Shown piece by piece: positions 26,211-35,123 of a stretch of DNA of 64,000 nucleotides (positions are counted from its first letter, which is position 1; each line of letters opens with the position of its first letter). The notes beneath the pieces are model-generated. The model made no database searches. It saw only the letters and a program-made list of their open reading frames with translations, and was not told the origin of the DNA. The position numbers were made by a program, and so were the translations under genes. The stretch comes from Chloroflexota bacterium (GTDB lineage: Bacteria; Chloroflexota; Anaerolineae; B4-G1; SLSP01), in contig JAIOAX010000001.1 in NCBI GenBank assembly GCA_019873645.1, positions 234,854 through 298,853 on the forward strand. The letters run 5' to 3'.

Positions 26211-27164
26211 ATGGAATACAAGGACTATTACGGCATTCTGGGTGTTCCGAAGGGCGCAAGCGAAAAGGACATCAAAAATGCCTATCGCAAGCTGGCCCGC
26301 AAATATCACCCGGATATGAATCCCGGCGACAAATCCGCCGAGGAAAAATTTAAAGAAATCAACGAAGCCTACGAAGTGCTTTCGGATCCCGAAAAGCGCA
26401 AACTGTACGATCAGTTCGGCAGTGAATGGTCTACGTGGCAGCAGCGCGGCGGACAGGCCGAAGACTTCTGGCAGCACTGGAGCGGCGGGCAGCCCGGCGG
26501 CTATCGGCGCGTCTCCCCCGAGGAATTCCGCGACCTGTTTGGGGAAAGCAGCCCGTTCTCCGACTTCTTCCAGCAGCTCTTCGGCGGCGCTTACGGCGGT
26601 TATGAGGACATTTTCGGCGGCGGGACGAGTCGGCGCGCGCGGCCGCGACGCGGGCAGGATTATGAACAGCCGGTAGAAATTACCCTGGAGGAGGCGTATC
26701 GCGGCACCTCCAGAATCCTGCAGATCGGCAATCAACGTCTCGAGGTCAACATCCCGGCCGGAGCGGATACCGGTACCCGCGTGCGGGTGGCCGGAAAGGG
26801 TGCGCCCGGCGTGGCCGGCGGGCCAGCCGGCGACCTGTATCTGAATATCGAAGTGTTGCCGCATCCCCAATTCAAACGGCAAGGGGAAAACATCGAAACC
26901 GTCGTGCCGGTAGACCTGTATACGGCCATCCTGGGCGGCGAAGTCGCCGTTCCGACACCCGGCGGGCAGACGCGCATGCTGCGCATCCCGCCGGAGACAC
27001 AGAATGGCACCAAATTCCGGCTGCGCGGACAAGGTATGCCCGTCCTGGGCCATCCCAACGAGCGCGGCGATCTCTACGCCGTGGCCGAGATCAAACTGCC
27101 GACGCACTTAACGACAAAAGAACGTGAGCTTTTTGAATCGCTGCGCCGTCTGCGCGCGAAATAG
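26211..27164 (+). CDS. DnaJ-family chaperone of the zinc-finger-less (CbpA, type B) class
   Basis: A 317-residue J-protein. The J-domain (1-70) contains the HPD tripeptide in KYHPDMNPG; a Gly/Phe-rich stretch follows (~100-145, [20 protein letters not shown]), then two C-terminal beta domains (~155-310). The four CXXCXGXG zinc repeats of canonical DnaJ are absent, so it is CbpA-like although it occupies the dnaJ position in the dnaK operon. It stimulates DnaK ATPase and delivers substrates. An SD (GCGGAGG) lies 7-8 nt upstream of the ATG. Confidence 0.93.
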   Translation: MEYKDYYGILGVPKGASEKDIKNAYRKLARKYHPDMNPGDKSAEEKFKEINEAYEVLSDPEKRKLYDQFGSEWSTWQQRGGQAEDFWQHWSGGQPGGYRRVSPEEFRDLFGESSPFSDFFQQLFGGAYGGYEDIFGGGTSRRARPRRGQDYEQPVEITLEEAYRGTSRILQIGNQRLEVNIPAGADTGTRVRVAGKGAPGVAGGPAGDLYLNIEVLPHPQFKRQGENIETVVPVDLYTAILGGEVAVPTPGGQTRMLRIPPETQNGTKFRLRGQGMPVLGHPNERGDLYAVAEIKLPTHLTTKERELFESLRRLRAK

Positions 27165-27173
27165 TGAACTGCA

Positions 27174-27213
27174 AACGTTGGAACGTTCAAACGTTCCAAC
27201 GTTCCAACGATTT
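27174..27213. repeat. GTTCCAAC 8-nt repeat forming a perfect hairpin
   Basis: AACGTTGGAACG (27174-27185) and CGTTCCAACGTT (27192-27203) pair perfectly over 12 bp with a 6-nt loop, followed by another GTTCCAAC unit and ATTTT. It lies between dnaJ and the usp gene and could act as a weak terminator or mRNA end. Confidence 0.8.
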
Positions 27214-27233
27214 TCAAGGAGGTCACTGACGCT

Positions 27234-27653
27234 ATGTTCAAACGCATCCTTTTCGCACACAACGCCACACCGGCAGCCGAACGCGCGTTGTTGTACCTGG
27301 AGCACCTGGCGCGCCTGGAGAACGCCGAGGTCGTTGTCCTGCACGTCTACGAACCGCCGGAGCGTTACCTGGCAACGCAGGGGTACGAGGCGCTGCTTCG
27401 GCAACTGGAAGCTGTGGCACAGGAAGTGGTCAACGACGCGGTTGAGCATCTGCAGAAGGCCGGCATCGCCGCGTTGGGCATCATCCATGCCGGCGTTCCG
27501 GCCCGTACCATCCTGGAAACGGCCCAGGATGAGAAAATCTCGCTGATCGTCCTGGGGACCCGCGGGCCATCCAATATGACCGACATTTTGCTGGGAGACG
27601 TGAGCACCGAGGTCTTGCGGCGGGCTAACTGCCCGGTTTTGCTGGTACCTTAA
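27234..27653 (+). CDS. Universal stress protein (UspA family)
   Basis: A 139-residue single-domain Usp. It begins with MFKRILFAHNATPAAERAL, has VVLHVYEPP in the second strand, and ends with GTRGPSNMTDILLGDVSTEVLRRANCPVLLV. The ATP-binding signature G-2x-G-9x-G(S/T) is present except that the final Ser/Thr is Asp (LLGDVST), which may alter nucleotide binding. It follows the chaperone genes, consistent with a stress locus. An AAGGAGG SD lies upstream. Confidence 0.92.
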   Translation: MFKRILFAHNATPAAERALLYLEHLARLENAEVVVLHVYEPPERYLATQGYEALLRQLEAVAQEVVNDAVEHLQKAGIAALGIIHAGVPARTILETAQDEKISLIVLGTRGPSNMTDILLGDVSTEVLRRANCPVLLVP

Positions 27654-27683
27654 TCAATCCTTAATCAATCAAGGAGGGGATTT

Positions 27684-28883
27684 ATGAATCGCAAACTCTA
27701 CGGATTGCTCAGTGCGTTGGTGTTGCTGGCAACATCGTTGGGGTGCATTGCCCTGCAAACGGTCGTTCCGCCGACCGTTGCTCCCACGCCGACACTGGCG
27801 CCGAAGACAGTTGCACCGACGGCAACGCCGGTCAACGTTGTCCCTGTAGATGTGGGCGTGACGCAATTGCAGTCACAAGTCGAAGCGGTGTACGCAGCCG
27901 TCGGCGATTCGGTGGTGCACATTTCCGTCACCGCCGTAGGCTACGACTTCTTCTTTAACGCCGTGCCGCAGGAAGGCAGCGGTTCCGGCTTCGTTTACGA
28001 TGAAGAAGGCCACATCGTCACCAATTACCATGTCATTCAGAACGCCAAAGACATCCGGGTCATCTTTGCCGACGGCGCGACCTATACCGGCGAGGTCATC
28101 GGCGCGGATTCGACTTACGACCTGGCGGTCATTGCCCTGCCCAAAGAGGCGCGCGCCGAGCGCACCTTCCGTCCCATTCCCCTCGGCGATTCCGAGGCGA
28201 TCCGCGTCGGACAGTTCGTGGTGGCGATCGGCAACCCCTTCGGCCTGGATCAGACGGTCACATTCGGCGTCATCAGCAGCCTGGGGCGCATCATCGAAAG
28301 CCCGGACGGACGCTATATTGGCGAGGCGATTCAGACCGACGCAGCGATCAACCCCGGCAACTCCGGCGGGCCACTGCTCGATCTCGAAGGGCGGGTCATC
28401 GGCGTGAACGCGCAAATCGTCAGCCCCAGCCAGGCCAACGCCGGCATCGGGTTCGCCATTCCGGTCAACGCCGTCAAGCGCGTGGTTCCCGACCTGATCG
28501 CCGAAGGACGCTACCGCCATGCCTGGATGGGTGTCCGCTTCTTTCCGGTGGCTCTCAGCAAATCGGTGGCGGAATCCTTCGCCAAACTGGGCGTCGAGGT
28601 CCCCGATCATGGCATCTTGATTATCAGCGTGGACGCCAGCTCCGGGGCAGCGCGCGCCGGGTTGCGCGGTGGCGACCGCACCGTGCAGACGCCCTACGGC
28701 GATGTGCGCGTAGGTGGTGATGTCATTGTGGCGATTGATGGCAATCCCATTACCAATCCCAGCAACCTGATCGCCTATTTGGAAACGCACACCCGTCCCG
28801 GCGACACTGTCCAGGTCACTGTGTTGCGCGATGGTCAGGAGAAGACCTTCTCGGTGACGCTAGGGGAGCGCCCGCAATCCTAG
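27684..28883 (+). CDS. HtrA/DegP-like serine protease, lipoprotein
   Basis: A 399-residue S1C-family protease. The N-terminus is a lipoprotein signal with lipobox TSLGC (Cys21), then a Pro/Thr/Ala-rich linker to ~residue 55. The catalytic triad is His116 (VTNYHVIQN), Asp146 (STYDLAVIAL) and Ser227 (INPGNSGGPLL). One C-terminal PDZ domain (~290-395) follows. It degrades misfolded proteins outside the cytoplasmic membrane. The SD AAGGAGGGG lies 7 nt upstream. It sits at the end of the dnaK-grpE-dnaJ-usp series as a protein-quality-control gene. Confidence 0.95.
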   Translation: MNRKLYGLLSALVLLATSLGCIALQTVVPPTVAPTPTLAPKTVAPTATPVNVVPVDVGVTQLQSQVEAVYAAVGDSVVHISVTAVGYDFFFNAVPQEGSGSGFVYDEEGHIVTNYHVIQNAKDIRVIFADGATYTGEVIGADSTYDLAVIALPKEARAERTFRPIPLGDSEAIRVGQFVVAIGNPFGLDQTVTFGVISSLGRIIESPDGRYIGEAIQTDAAINPGNSGGPLLDLEGRVIGVNAQIVSPSQANAGIGFAIPVNAVKRVVPDLIAEGRYRHAWMGVRFFPVALSKSVAESFAKLGVEVPDHGILIISVDASSGAARAGLRGGDRTVQTPYGDVRVGGDVIVAIDGNPITNPSNLIAYLETHTRPGDTVQVTVLRDGQEKTFSVTLGERPQS

Positions 28884-28930
28884 GACACGGCGGCGCGCAT
28901 AATCTCGCAGTTAAATTGCTCTCCCATCGC

Positions 28931-30304
28931 TCAAAGGGGAACGCCAGTTCTTCCCCGCACCAGTTCCCCACGCCAGTTCCGCGCACAGTCTTCGTCTAAC
29001 CACTGTGCCAGACGCGCCAGGGCGCGAGCAGCGTAGGCTTCGCCGCGGGCGCGTTTGCCCCGCGTAGAGGTATCGAGCGGCGGGAGCAGGCCGAAATTCG
29101 CCTTCATCGGTTGAAATGTCGCCGGATCGGCGCGCGTGATGTACTGCATCAGCGCGCCGATCAACGTTTCCGGCGGCGGGACAAGCAGCGGCAATCCTGA
29201 CAACAGACGCGCCATGTTCACCCCTGCCAGCCAGCCACTGGCGATGTTCCCGGCGTAGCCTTCCAGGCCGGCGATCTGCCCGGCGAAGAAGAGATCGGGG
29301 CGCACACGGCTTTGCAACGTTGGCAGCAACAATGACGGGGCGTTGATATAGGTGTTGCGGTGCATCGAACCATAGCGGACGAAGCGTGCGTTTTCCAGCC
29401 CCGGAATCAAGCGCAGGACGCGGTCCTGTTCCCCGTACTTGAGATTGGTTTGAAAACCCACCAGATTGTAGAGCGTCGCAGCGGCGTCATCTTGCCGCAG
29501 TTGAACGACGGCAAAGGGACGGCGGCCGGTGCGTGGATCGCGCAGGCCCACCGGACGCAAGGGGCCGAAAGCCAGTGCTTGTTCGCCGCGCGCGGCTAAC
29601 ACTTCGATAGGCAGACAGGCCTCGAAAAACTGCGGATCGGATTGCTCGAAGTCGCGCAAGGGGATGCGCTCGGCGCTGAGCAACGCGGCGACGAAACGCC
29701 GGTATTCCTCCTCATTCATAGGGCAATTGATATAGTCACCGGCATCAGATTCTCCCTTGTGGTAGCGCGAGGCGCGGAAGGCGATATCGAAATTGATGGA
29801 ATCCACTTCCACGATTGGCGCGCTGGCGTCGTAGAACGCCAGCGCGTCGCGGCCGGTGCAGGCGCGGATGGATTGGGCGAGCCGGTCAGAGGTGAGCGGC
29901 CCGCTGGCAATGATCGTGGGGCCTGCTGGAATTTCGGCGACTTCTTCGCGGATGAGGGTGATATGGGGATGAGCGGCGATGCGCTGCGTCACTTCGGCGG
30001 CGAAGCTCTCTCGGTCTACGGCAAGTGCGCTGCCGGCGGGGACGCGGTGCGCATCGGCGACGGCGATGAGCAACGATCCAAGTTGGCGCAATTCCGCCTT
30101 GAGCAATCCCGGCGCGCGGTTAAGGAGATCAGAGCCGAGCGAATTGGAGCAGACCAGTTCGGCCAGTCGGTCGCCGGTATGGGCCGGCGTCATCAAACGC
30201 GGGCGCATTTCATAGAGACGCACCGGGATACCACGTTGGGCAATCTGCCAGGCTGCCTCGCTGCCGGCCAGCCCGCCGCCGGCTATCGTGACCGAGCCGC
30301 TCAT
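28931..30304 (-). CDS. trmFO: Methylenetetrahydrofolate-tRNA-(uracil-5-)-methyltransferase TrmFO
   Basis: A 457-residue FAD/folate-dependent tRNA methyltransferase that makes ribothymidine at position 54 of tRNA. It has the FAD motif [12 protein letters not shown], the conserved [10 protein letters not shown] with Cys52, and FEACLPIEV with Cys230, corresponding to the two catalytic-region cysteines of the family; [11 protein letters not shown] and [16 protein letters not shown] are also diagnostic. The start codon overlaps the stop of the upstream DUF2007 gene in an ATGA, so the two are translationally coupled. Confidence 0.97.
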   Translation of the reverse strand: MSGSVTIAGGGLAGSEAAWQIAQRGIPVRLYEMRPRLMTPAHTGDRLAELVCSNSLGSDLLNRAPGLLKAELRQLGSLLIAVADAHRVPAGSALAVDRESFAAEVTQRIAAHPHITLIREEVAEIPAGPTIIASGPLTSDRLAQSIRACTGRDALAFYDASAPIVEVDSINFDIAFRASRYHKGESDAGDYINCPMNEEEYRRFVAALLSAERIPLRDFEQSDPQFFEACLPIEVLAARGEQALAFGPLRPVGLRDPRTGRRPFAVVQLRQDDAAATLYNLVGFQTNLKYGEQDRVLRLIPGLENARFVRYGSMHRNTYINAPSLLLPTLQSRVRPDLFFAGQIAGLEGYAGNIASGWLAGVNMARLLSGLPLLVPPPETLIGALMQYITRADPATFQPMKANFGLLPPLDTSTRGKRARGEAYAARALARLAQWLDEDCARNWRGELVRGRTGVPL

Positions 30305-30579
30305 TTTGCCGTGTTGACGTCCGGTGAAACATAGACCTCGCCGCTGCGAGGTGGCGCGTTAAGGAGCTCCCGCGCTTCGGCTTCCCACTCCACCGGCACC
30401 CGCACCTCAACTTTGCCGATCCCGTTGACGGTCAGCCCCAGCACCGGCCCGACCGATTCATAGCTGAGCATCACCGGGATACCGGCAGTTTCAAGCGCGC
30501 CGCGGATCACCATGGCCCGCAACATCCCCTGCGCCACATAGACGGTCACCAGCCCGGTAGGCTTCTTTTCTTGCGCCAC
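30301..30579 (-). CDS. DUF2007-like putative signal-transducing protein
   Basis: A 92-residue protein starting at a GTG ([18 protein letters not shown]). An excellent SD (TTAAGGAGGT) lies 8 nt before that GTG, which rules out the track's longer start at 30615. The body ([23 protein letters not shown] followed by [17 protein letters not shown]) resembles the small DUF2007 fold, thought to bind ligands or partners. It is coupled to trmFO by a 4-nt overlap; a functional link is not known. Confidence 0.8.
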   Translation of the reverse strand: MAQEKKPTGLVTVYVAQGMLRAMVIRGALETAGIPVMLSYESVGPVLGLTVNGIGKVEVRVPVEWEAEARELLNAPPRSGEVYVSPDVNTAK

Positions 30580-30615
30580 GTTATCATACCTCCTTAAGAC
30601 TGCACTGCTATCCAT

Positions 30616-30666
30616 AGTTTGCGCCCAAATAACGTATTTGTCAATCCCTTATATTCCTGGTATAAT
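30616..30666. promoter_or_regulatory. Overlapping divergent promoters (DUF2007-trmFO / unknown operon)
   Basis: Plus strand: TTGTCA (30638-30643), 17 nt, TATAAT (30661-30666), reading to the 520-residue protein gene. Minus strand: TTGACA (30644-30639), 17 nt, weak CAAACT (30621-30616), reading to DUF2007-trmFO. The two -35 hexamers share the same bases, so only one polymerase could bind at a time. Confidence 0.65.
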
Positions 30667-30712
30667 CTAAATGTTTTTATGGAGAGAACACAGCGTTGAT
30701 AGCGAGAGGCGT

Positions 30713-32275
30713 ATGAGCAGTACTGTACAGAATGATCAATACTGGGAGCAGTTTTCCGTCTTACCGGGCGATCTTGAACACATCATCAATTACCTGGTGG
30801 AGACGGAACGCCCCCAAATGCTTGACCAGTTAGCCCAGGAGTTAATCCAGGCGCGGCACCGGCAGATGGTCGCGTTGATTGAAAACACGTTGTCGCAAGG
30901 ACGCATTTACCGACCTGGGGAAAGTTACCAGGTTGGCGAAAGGCTCATTTTTCCACACCTGAACAATCTGTTGGGGGAAGTGATCGCCGTGCGTCCTGGC
31001 AACAACCCGGAATACGAAGCATTTTCCGTGATCACGGTGAAAACGGCCAACGGCGCAGTGCGTGAATTTGTCGCCGAGTTGCGCCGCGAGCATCCGTTGA
31101 ACACGGCGACTTATGTGCCTTCTAAAAACCTGGATATCCAGGATATTTACGCCCATTACGGCGAAAAGATCAAAACGGCGTTGCGGGCCGCCCTGGAAAA
31201 AAATGCCCAGTTTGTCAGCGTAGGTGAACAGTGGTTCCTCCGCGACTTGCTGGTGGAGGTTCCTGCCGGACAGTTGAACATCGCCGAAGCGCTCCTGGAT
31301 ATGGCCGGCGGCGGACCGCTGCCCACGGCGAAATTGCTCGACGAACTCGAAATGCCCGGCGAGGTCTCGCGGCCCTTGCAGCTCTTCTCATTGGAATACG
31401 CGCTATTGCATGACCGGCGTTTCGACGAAGTGGGGCCGGCGGGGATTGCGCTATGGCACCTGCGCCAAATGGAACCGCAAGGCGTTTTGGAAGTGCCACT
31501 GCGGTTGCGTTACGTCCCTATCCCCTACAGCCGGGCGCTGCTGGACGACACGATGCTGGCACTGGAACGCCAAATAGACGACGAGTGGGCCGACGTGACC
31601 GAGCCTGCGCCGCCGGCTACCGATAGCGTGACGGTGGTCCTCAACTACCCGCACTGGCGCAGTGGGACGCTCCCCTTGTCGCCGCGGGTGGCGCAATTAT
31701 TCCCGACCGCGCGGGTGGCCGACCGTATCTGTTTTACGTTTATGGATGGACGTACCGGCGAGACCTTCCCCGGTTGGGTAGTGCGCAGCGGACGCTACGT
31801 CCACGGGTTGAGCGAATGGTATAAGAAGAACAACGTCGGTGTCGGCGTGTATGTGGACTTAGAGCGCGGCGGCGAACCCGGCGTGATTCAGGTGAATGTA
31901 CGCCCCATTCGCTCAAAACGTCGCGAGTGGCTACGGACGGCGACAACCGACAGTGGGCAACTCGTGCTGGAGGTGACGCGCGTGCCTGTGGCATGCGAAT
32001 TTGACGAATTAGCAACGGTGGCGGTGACAGATCCTAACGCCGTGGATGCGCTGGCGCAACAATTACAACGCACACCGCTGGAATCTCTACTGGAGCAGAT
32101 CTTCAGCGGTCTGGCCGGCCTCAGTCTCCAACGCGCCGTCCATGCCATGACGCTATACAGCGTTTTGAATCTGTTGCGGCGTGTACCTCCGGCGCCGATC
32201 TTTGCCGTACTGGCGACAGCGTCGCGGTACGTGGCGTTGGGGGATAACTATTGGGCCTATCGAGGAGAGAGCTAA
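30713..32275 (+). CDS. Unrecognised 520-residue cytosolic protein
   Basis: The ATG at 30713 with a GAGAGG SD is preferred over the track start at 30671. The protein is soluble, with no signal peptide or membrane helices. Its N-terminus is helical (DLEHIINYLVETERPQMLDQLAQELIQ). A basic/aromatic segment near 60-150 (YQVGERLIFPHL.NLLGEVIAVRPG) resembles a small beta-barrel; the middle reads DEWADVTEPAPPATDSVTVV, and the C-terminal third has YPHWRSGTLPLSPRVAQLFPTA. No family was recognised. It is followed with a 1-nt overlap by another unrecognised gene, so the two form a functional unit. Confidence 0.75.
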   Translation: MSSTVQNDQYWEQFSVLPGDLEHIINYLVETERPQMLDQLAQELIQARHRQMVALIENTLSQGRIYRPGESYQVGERLIFPHLNNLLGEVIAVRPGNNPEYEAFSVITVKTANGAVREFVAELRREHPLNTATYVPSKNLDIQDIYAHYGEKIKTALRAALEKNAQFVSVGEQWFLRDLLVEVPAGQLNIAEALLDMAGGGPLPTAKLLDELEMPGEVSRPLQLFSLEYALLHDRRFDEVGPAGIALWHLRQMEPQGVLEVPLRLRYVPIPYSRALLDDTMLALERQIDDEWADVTEPAPPATDSVTVVLNYPHWRSGTLPLSPRVAQLFPTARVADRICFTFMDGRTGETFPGWVVRSGRYVHGLSEWYKKNNVGVGVYVDLERGGEPGVIQVNVRPIRSKRREWLRTATTDSGQLVLEVTRVPVACEFDELATVAVTDPNAVDALAQQLQRTPLESLLEQIFSGLAGLSLQRAVHAMTLYSVLNLLRRVPPAPIFAVLATASRYVALGDNYWAYRGES

Positions 32276-32721
32276 TGCCGACACTACCGCCGATTCCTGC
32301 TTTAGCGCGCTTTGTCAAGCCGACTTTGGATACGCCTTTCCACATTGATTACCGTTGGTGGGAAGAACAAGGGCTTGACTTTAACGTACAATTACTACAG
32401 CACCTGTCCCCAGAGCTGCGTGAAGCGTATGCCGGGCGACGTATTGATGAGAAGATTGACCTGATTGATTGGGAGACCGGCGAGGTGCGGCAGGTGGAAG
32501 GATTGCAATACCTGATCACGACGCGGTGCAGTAAGGACCCCGGATACATCGCCCAGGCGCCGACCCTGCTGGAGGCGATTTTCCGGGTGTTTCTCAGCAA
32601 CGGCAATCAACCACTATCGCCGCGCGCGTTGGCCCCGCTGGTGGGCTATCCGCCGGAGCACGTGCTGCGCGTGCTTTCAGGGACGACGGTGCGCAAGGGG
32701 TTGCGTCCGGTGATGGATTAG
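32275..32721 (+). CDS. Unrecognised 148-residue protein, partner of the upstream gene
   Basis: The ATG at 32275 overlaps the upstream TAA (TAATG) and follows GAGGAGAG, so translation is coupled. The protein starts PTLPPIPALARFVKPTLDT and has DYRWWEEQGLDFNVQLLQHLSPEL in the middle. The C-terminal half (TLLEAIFRVFLSNGNQPLSPRALAPLVGYPPEHVLRVLSG) looks like a small winged-helix or helical DNA-binding-like fold, though this is only an impression. No family is recognised. Confidence 0.75.
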   Translation: MPTLPPIPALARFVKPTLDTPFHIDYRWWEEQGLDFNVQLLQHLSPELREAYAGRRIDEKIDLIDWETGEVRQVEGLQYLITTRCSKDPGYIAQAPTLLEAIFRVFLSNGNQPLSPRALAPLVGYPPEHVLRVLSGTTVRKGLRPVMD

Positions 32722-32736
32722 TGGGGCGTCTTTCTC

Positions 32737-32765
32737 TTGACAGGGTATGCGGGAAGAAGTATACT
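32737..32765 (+). promoter_or_regulatory. Promoter giving a leaderless antitoxin transcript
   Basis: Perfect TTGACA (32737-32742), a 17-nt spacer and TATACT (32760-32765). The antitoxin ATG begins 7 nt after the -10, where transcription should start, so the mRNA is predicted to be leaderless; no SD is present. Confidence 0.75.
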
Positions 32766-32771
32766 GGTGGT

Positions 32772-33005
32772 ATGAAGATTAAGACTTCCATCACCCTGTC
32801 CGAAGACCTGCTCGAGGTTGTTGACCAGCAGTCGCGCGAATACAACCGCAACCGCTCTGAATTCATCGAGGATGCTCTGCGTGCTTTCCTTGCCCAGATG
32901 CTCCGCGATGAGCGGAACGCTCGCGACCTCGAGATCCTCAATCAGCGCGCCGATGTATTGAACGAGGAAGCCACAGACGTTCTCGCCTATCAGGTGCCCC
33001 TATGA
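32772..33005 (+). CDS. Ribbon-helix-helix antitoxin (CopG/MazE-like)
   Basis: A 77-residue protein. [20 protein letters not shown] forms the beta strand and first helix, and [14 protein letters not shown] the second helix of a ribbon-helix-helix fold. The acidic C-terminus ([21 protein letters not shown]) would bind the toxin. The ATG at 32772 lies at the predicted transcription start. The following MazF-like gene overlaps by 4 nt and is frameshifted. Confidence 0.88.
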   Translation: MKIKTSITLSEDLLEVVDQQSREYNRNRSEFIEDALRAFLAQMLRDERNARDLEILNQRADVLNEEATDVLAYQVPL

Positions 33006-33344
33006 GGCGCGGAGAGCTGTACCGCGTCGCTCACCCTTCGGCGCAAGACCCCAAACGATCTCGAGTGTTTGTGATCGTGAGCCGCCAGGTGCTCATTGAC
33101 TCGCGCTTCTCAACGGTGATCTGTGCGCCGGTCTACTCAGCACACGCAGGGCTGTCCACGCAAGTATTGGTGGGAGAAGACGAAGGGCTGAAGCACGAGA
33201 GCAGCATCCACATGTGATGAGTTGGTGAGCCTTCCCAAGTCTGTCCTGACAAACTTCGTCGGGAGGTTATCGCCACAGAAAATGCGCGCGCTTGACATAG
33301 CGCTTCGGGTGGCTCTGGACATATCCGACGAGATGGCGGGGTAA
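33002..33344 (+). pseudogene. MazF/PemK-like endoribonuclease toxin, frameshifted
   Basis: The frame reads [23 protein letters not shown] and continues to GLKHESSIH, a MazF/PemK fold, then meets a stop. The family ending resumes one base later ([20 protein letters not shown] to DISDEMAG, stop at 33344). One extra base is present near 33212. The lost part contains the C-terminal strand and helix, so the toxin is probably inactive. The antitoxin upstream is intact. A base-call error is possible but the site is not a homopolymer. Confidence 0.85.
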
Positions 33345-33367
33345 GCAAGTTGTTCGTAATTTTCTTT

Positions 33368-33441
33368 GCCCCGGTGGCTCAAGCGGATAGAGCAAGTGCC
33401 TTCTAAGCACAAGGTTAGAGGTTCGAGTCCTCTCCGGGGTA
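33368..33441 (+). tRNA. tRNA-Arg (anticodon TCT)
   Basis: A 74-nt cloverleaf: acceptor GCCCCGG with CCGGGGT, D-stem GCTC/GAGC, anticodon loop CTTCTAA giving anticodon TCT (reads AGA), T-stem AGAGG/CCTCT with loop TTCGAGT, discriminator A. CCA is not encoded. It lies directly behind the frameshifted mazF-like gene, a common kind of insertion site for mobile cassettes. Confidence 0.95.
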
Positions 33442-33462
33442 TCAAGTCGAAAGGAGCCTGTT

Positions 33463-34611
33463 GTGAATTTTGAGTCATCCACGACACCACGACGCGCCGT
33501 TTTCCTCACCACACCGGCCTTGTGGGAGCATGGACACGGCAAAAACCATCCCCTCAAGCCGGAACGGCTGCGGCGCACCTGTGAATTGCTCGAAGCCTAC
33601 GGCGCATTGGCGGCCCCCAATGTGCGGGTCATCGCACCGCAGCCGGCGACCGAAGACGAGCTGGCGCTGTTCCACTCCCGCACCTATATCGAGGTCGTGC
33701 GCATCCTGAGCGAGGGAGGCGCGTGGACCGAGACCCGCGAGTACATCAACCCCATGCGCTACGGCTTCGGCTCCGGCGACAATCCCATCTTCCCGGAAAT
33801 GTACGAAACGGAAAGCCTGAAGGCCGGCAGCTCATTGCTGGGAGCGCGTTTGCTGGTGAGCGGTGACTGCGATGTGGCCTTCAGCTATGCCGGTGGACTT
33901 CATCACGCCATGGCAAGCTACGCCTCCGGTTTCTGTGTGTTCAACGACCCGGCGATTGCCATTCAATGGATGGTGGACCAGGGATTGCGCGTCGCCTACG
34001 TGGACGTGGATGTGCATCATGGCGACGGCGTGGAGGCGGCCTTCTATGACACCGATCGCGTGTTGACGATTTCCCTGCACCAGGATGGACGCACGCTGTT
34101 TCCAGGGACCGGCTTCATCCACGACATCGGCTCCGGCGCCGGTGAAGGATACGCCGTCAACGTGCCGTTGCCGCCCTATACGGACAACGACGCCTATCTG
34201 TGGGCGTTCCGTGAGGTCGTGCCGCCACTGTTGGAACGTTTTGCGCCGGATGTGGTAGTCTCGCAGTTAGGGGTGGATACGCACTACCAAGACCCGCTGG
34301 CACACATGGCGCTGACAACCGCCGGGCAGACGGCGCTCTTTGAGGCTTTCGATGCGTTGGCTCCGCGTTGGCTGGCCTTGGGTGGCGGGGGATATAACCT
34401 CGATGTGGTACCGCGTTCCTGGACGCTGGCGTTCGGTGTGATGTCAGGGCAGACGTTCCCCGACGAACTGCCGGAAAGCTATCGCACCCGCTACGGCGGA
34501 CAATGGTTGCGTGACCACGAGGAACCCGGCATAGACGACTTTACCCGTCAGCGCGTCCGCCACAAAGTTGAAGAAATCGTCGCCGAAGTCAAGCGCGTAC
34601 ATCATCTCTAA
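33463..34611 (+). CDS. Histone deacetylase family protein (AcuC/HDAC-like)
   Basis: A 382-residue zinc-dependent deacetylase. It has the general-base His pair in GGLHHAMASY (147-148), zinc ligands in VDVDVHHGDGV (Asp183, His185) and in LGVDTHYQDPL, and the GGGGYN loop. Bacterial members deacetylate acetoin-related substrates, polyamines or acetyl-lysine; specificity is unread. The start is a GTG at 33463 with AAGGAG six nt upstream, just after the tRNA gene. It might be co-transcribed with the tRNA. Confidence 0.93.
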   Translation: MNFESSTTPRRAVFLTTPALWEHGHGKNHPLKPERLRRTCELLEAYGALAAPNVRVIAPQPATEDELALFHSRTYIEVVRILSEGGAWTETREYINPMRYGFGSGDNPIFPEMYETESLKAGSSLLGARLLVSGDCDVAFSYAGGLHHAMASYASGFCVFNDPAIAIQWMVDQGLRVAYVDVDVHHGDGVEAAFYDTDRVLTISLHQDGRTLFPGTGFIHDIGSGAGEGYAVNVPLPPYTDNDAYLWAFREVVPPLLERFAPDVVVSQLGVDTHYQDPLAHMALTTAGQTALFEAFDALAPRWLALGGGGYNLDVVPRSWTLAFGVMSGQTFPDELPESYRTRYGGQWLRDHEEPGIDDFTRQRVRHKVEEIVAEVKRVHHL

Positions 34612-34619
34612 CGGCGCGG

Positions 34620-35123
34620 TTAATCGCTCTCCCGACGCAAATAACGGACGAGCCGGCTCAATCCGAAGAACGCCACCAACACCAGAATCAGAATCACGCT
34701 GAACCGCAAGGTGAGCCGAATCGTCAGGGCCAGCGTGCTCAGTAACAATCCAACGCCGACAACGCCGCCGAGTCGCCACAGGTGCGCGCGTTCCAATGCG
34801 CGCAGGTTTTCGAGGTTTTCAGACGCTTGCACGTGCTGGACAAAGTGATGCAGGTCCCAGGCCACCAGTGCCGTCGTGATCCCCACCAGCAACCAACCTC
34901 CTTTAACGCCATACAACGCGCCGAGAACTGCACCGATTGTCAACCCTAGTAGCCCCAACGAGGCTACCGGCAACCAGCGGTAGCGTTGTGCAACCAGCCA
35001 CAACAGCCCCAACGCCACGAAGAACAACGCGCCGAGAAACCGGGCGTTCAACCCGTAGCCCAACGCCAAGGCGCCGGCAGCGATGAGCGTGCTGAAGGTC
35101 AAAACGTAAGGTGAGAGTTTCAC
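34620..35123 (-). CDS. Membrane protein in the DUF58 operon
   Basis: A 167-residue protein with four to six hydrophobic helices (for example VLTFSTLIAAGALALGYGL, FLGALFFVALGLLWLVA and FSVILILVLVAFFGL) and a charged middle loop (ASENLENLRALERAHLW). It overlaps the upstream DUF58 gene by 4 nt, so it belongs to the same operon. No family is recognised. Confidence 0.7.
   Translation of the reverse strand: MKLSPYVLTFSTLIAAGALALGYGLNARFLGALFFVALGLLWLVAQRYRWLPVASLGLLGLTIGAVLGALYGVKGGWLLVGITTALVAWDLHHFVQHVQASENLENLRALERAHLWRLGGVVGVGLLLSTLALTIRLTLRFSVILILVLVAFFGLSRLVRYLRRESD

Noticed and set aside
25965-27107. 380-residue antisense ORF over grpE/dnaJ
   Set aside because: Shadow of dnaJ; the plus strand has the J-domain HPD motif and an SD.
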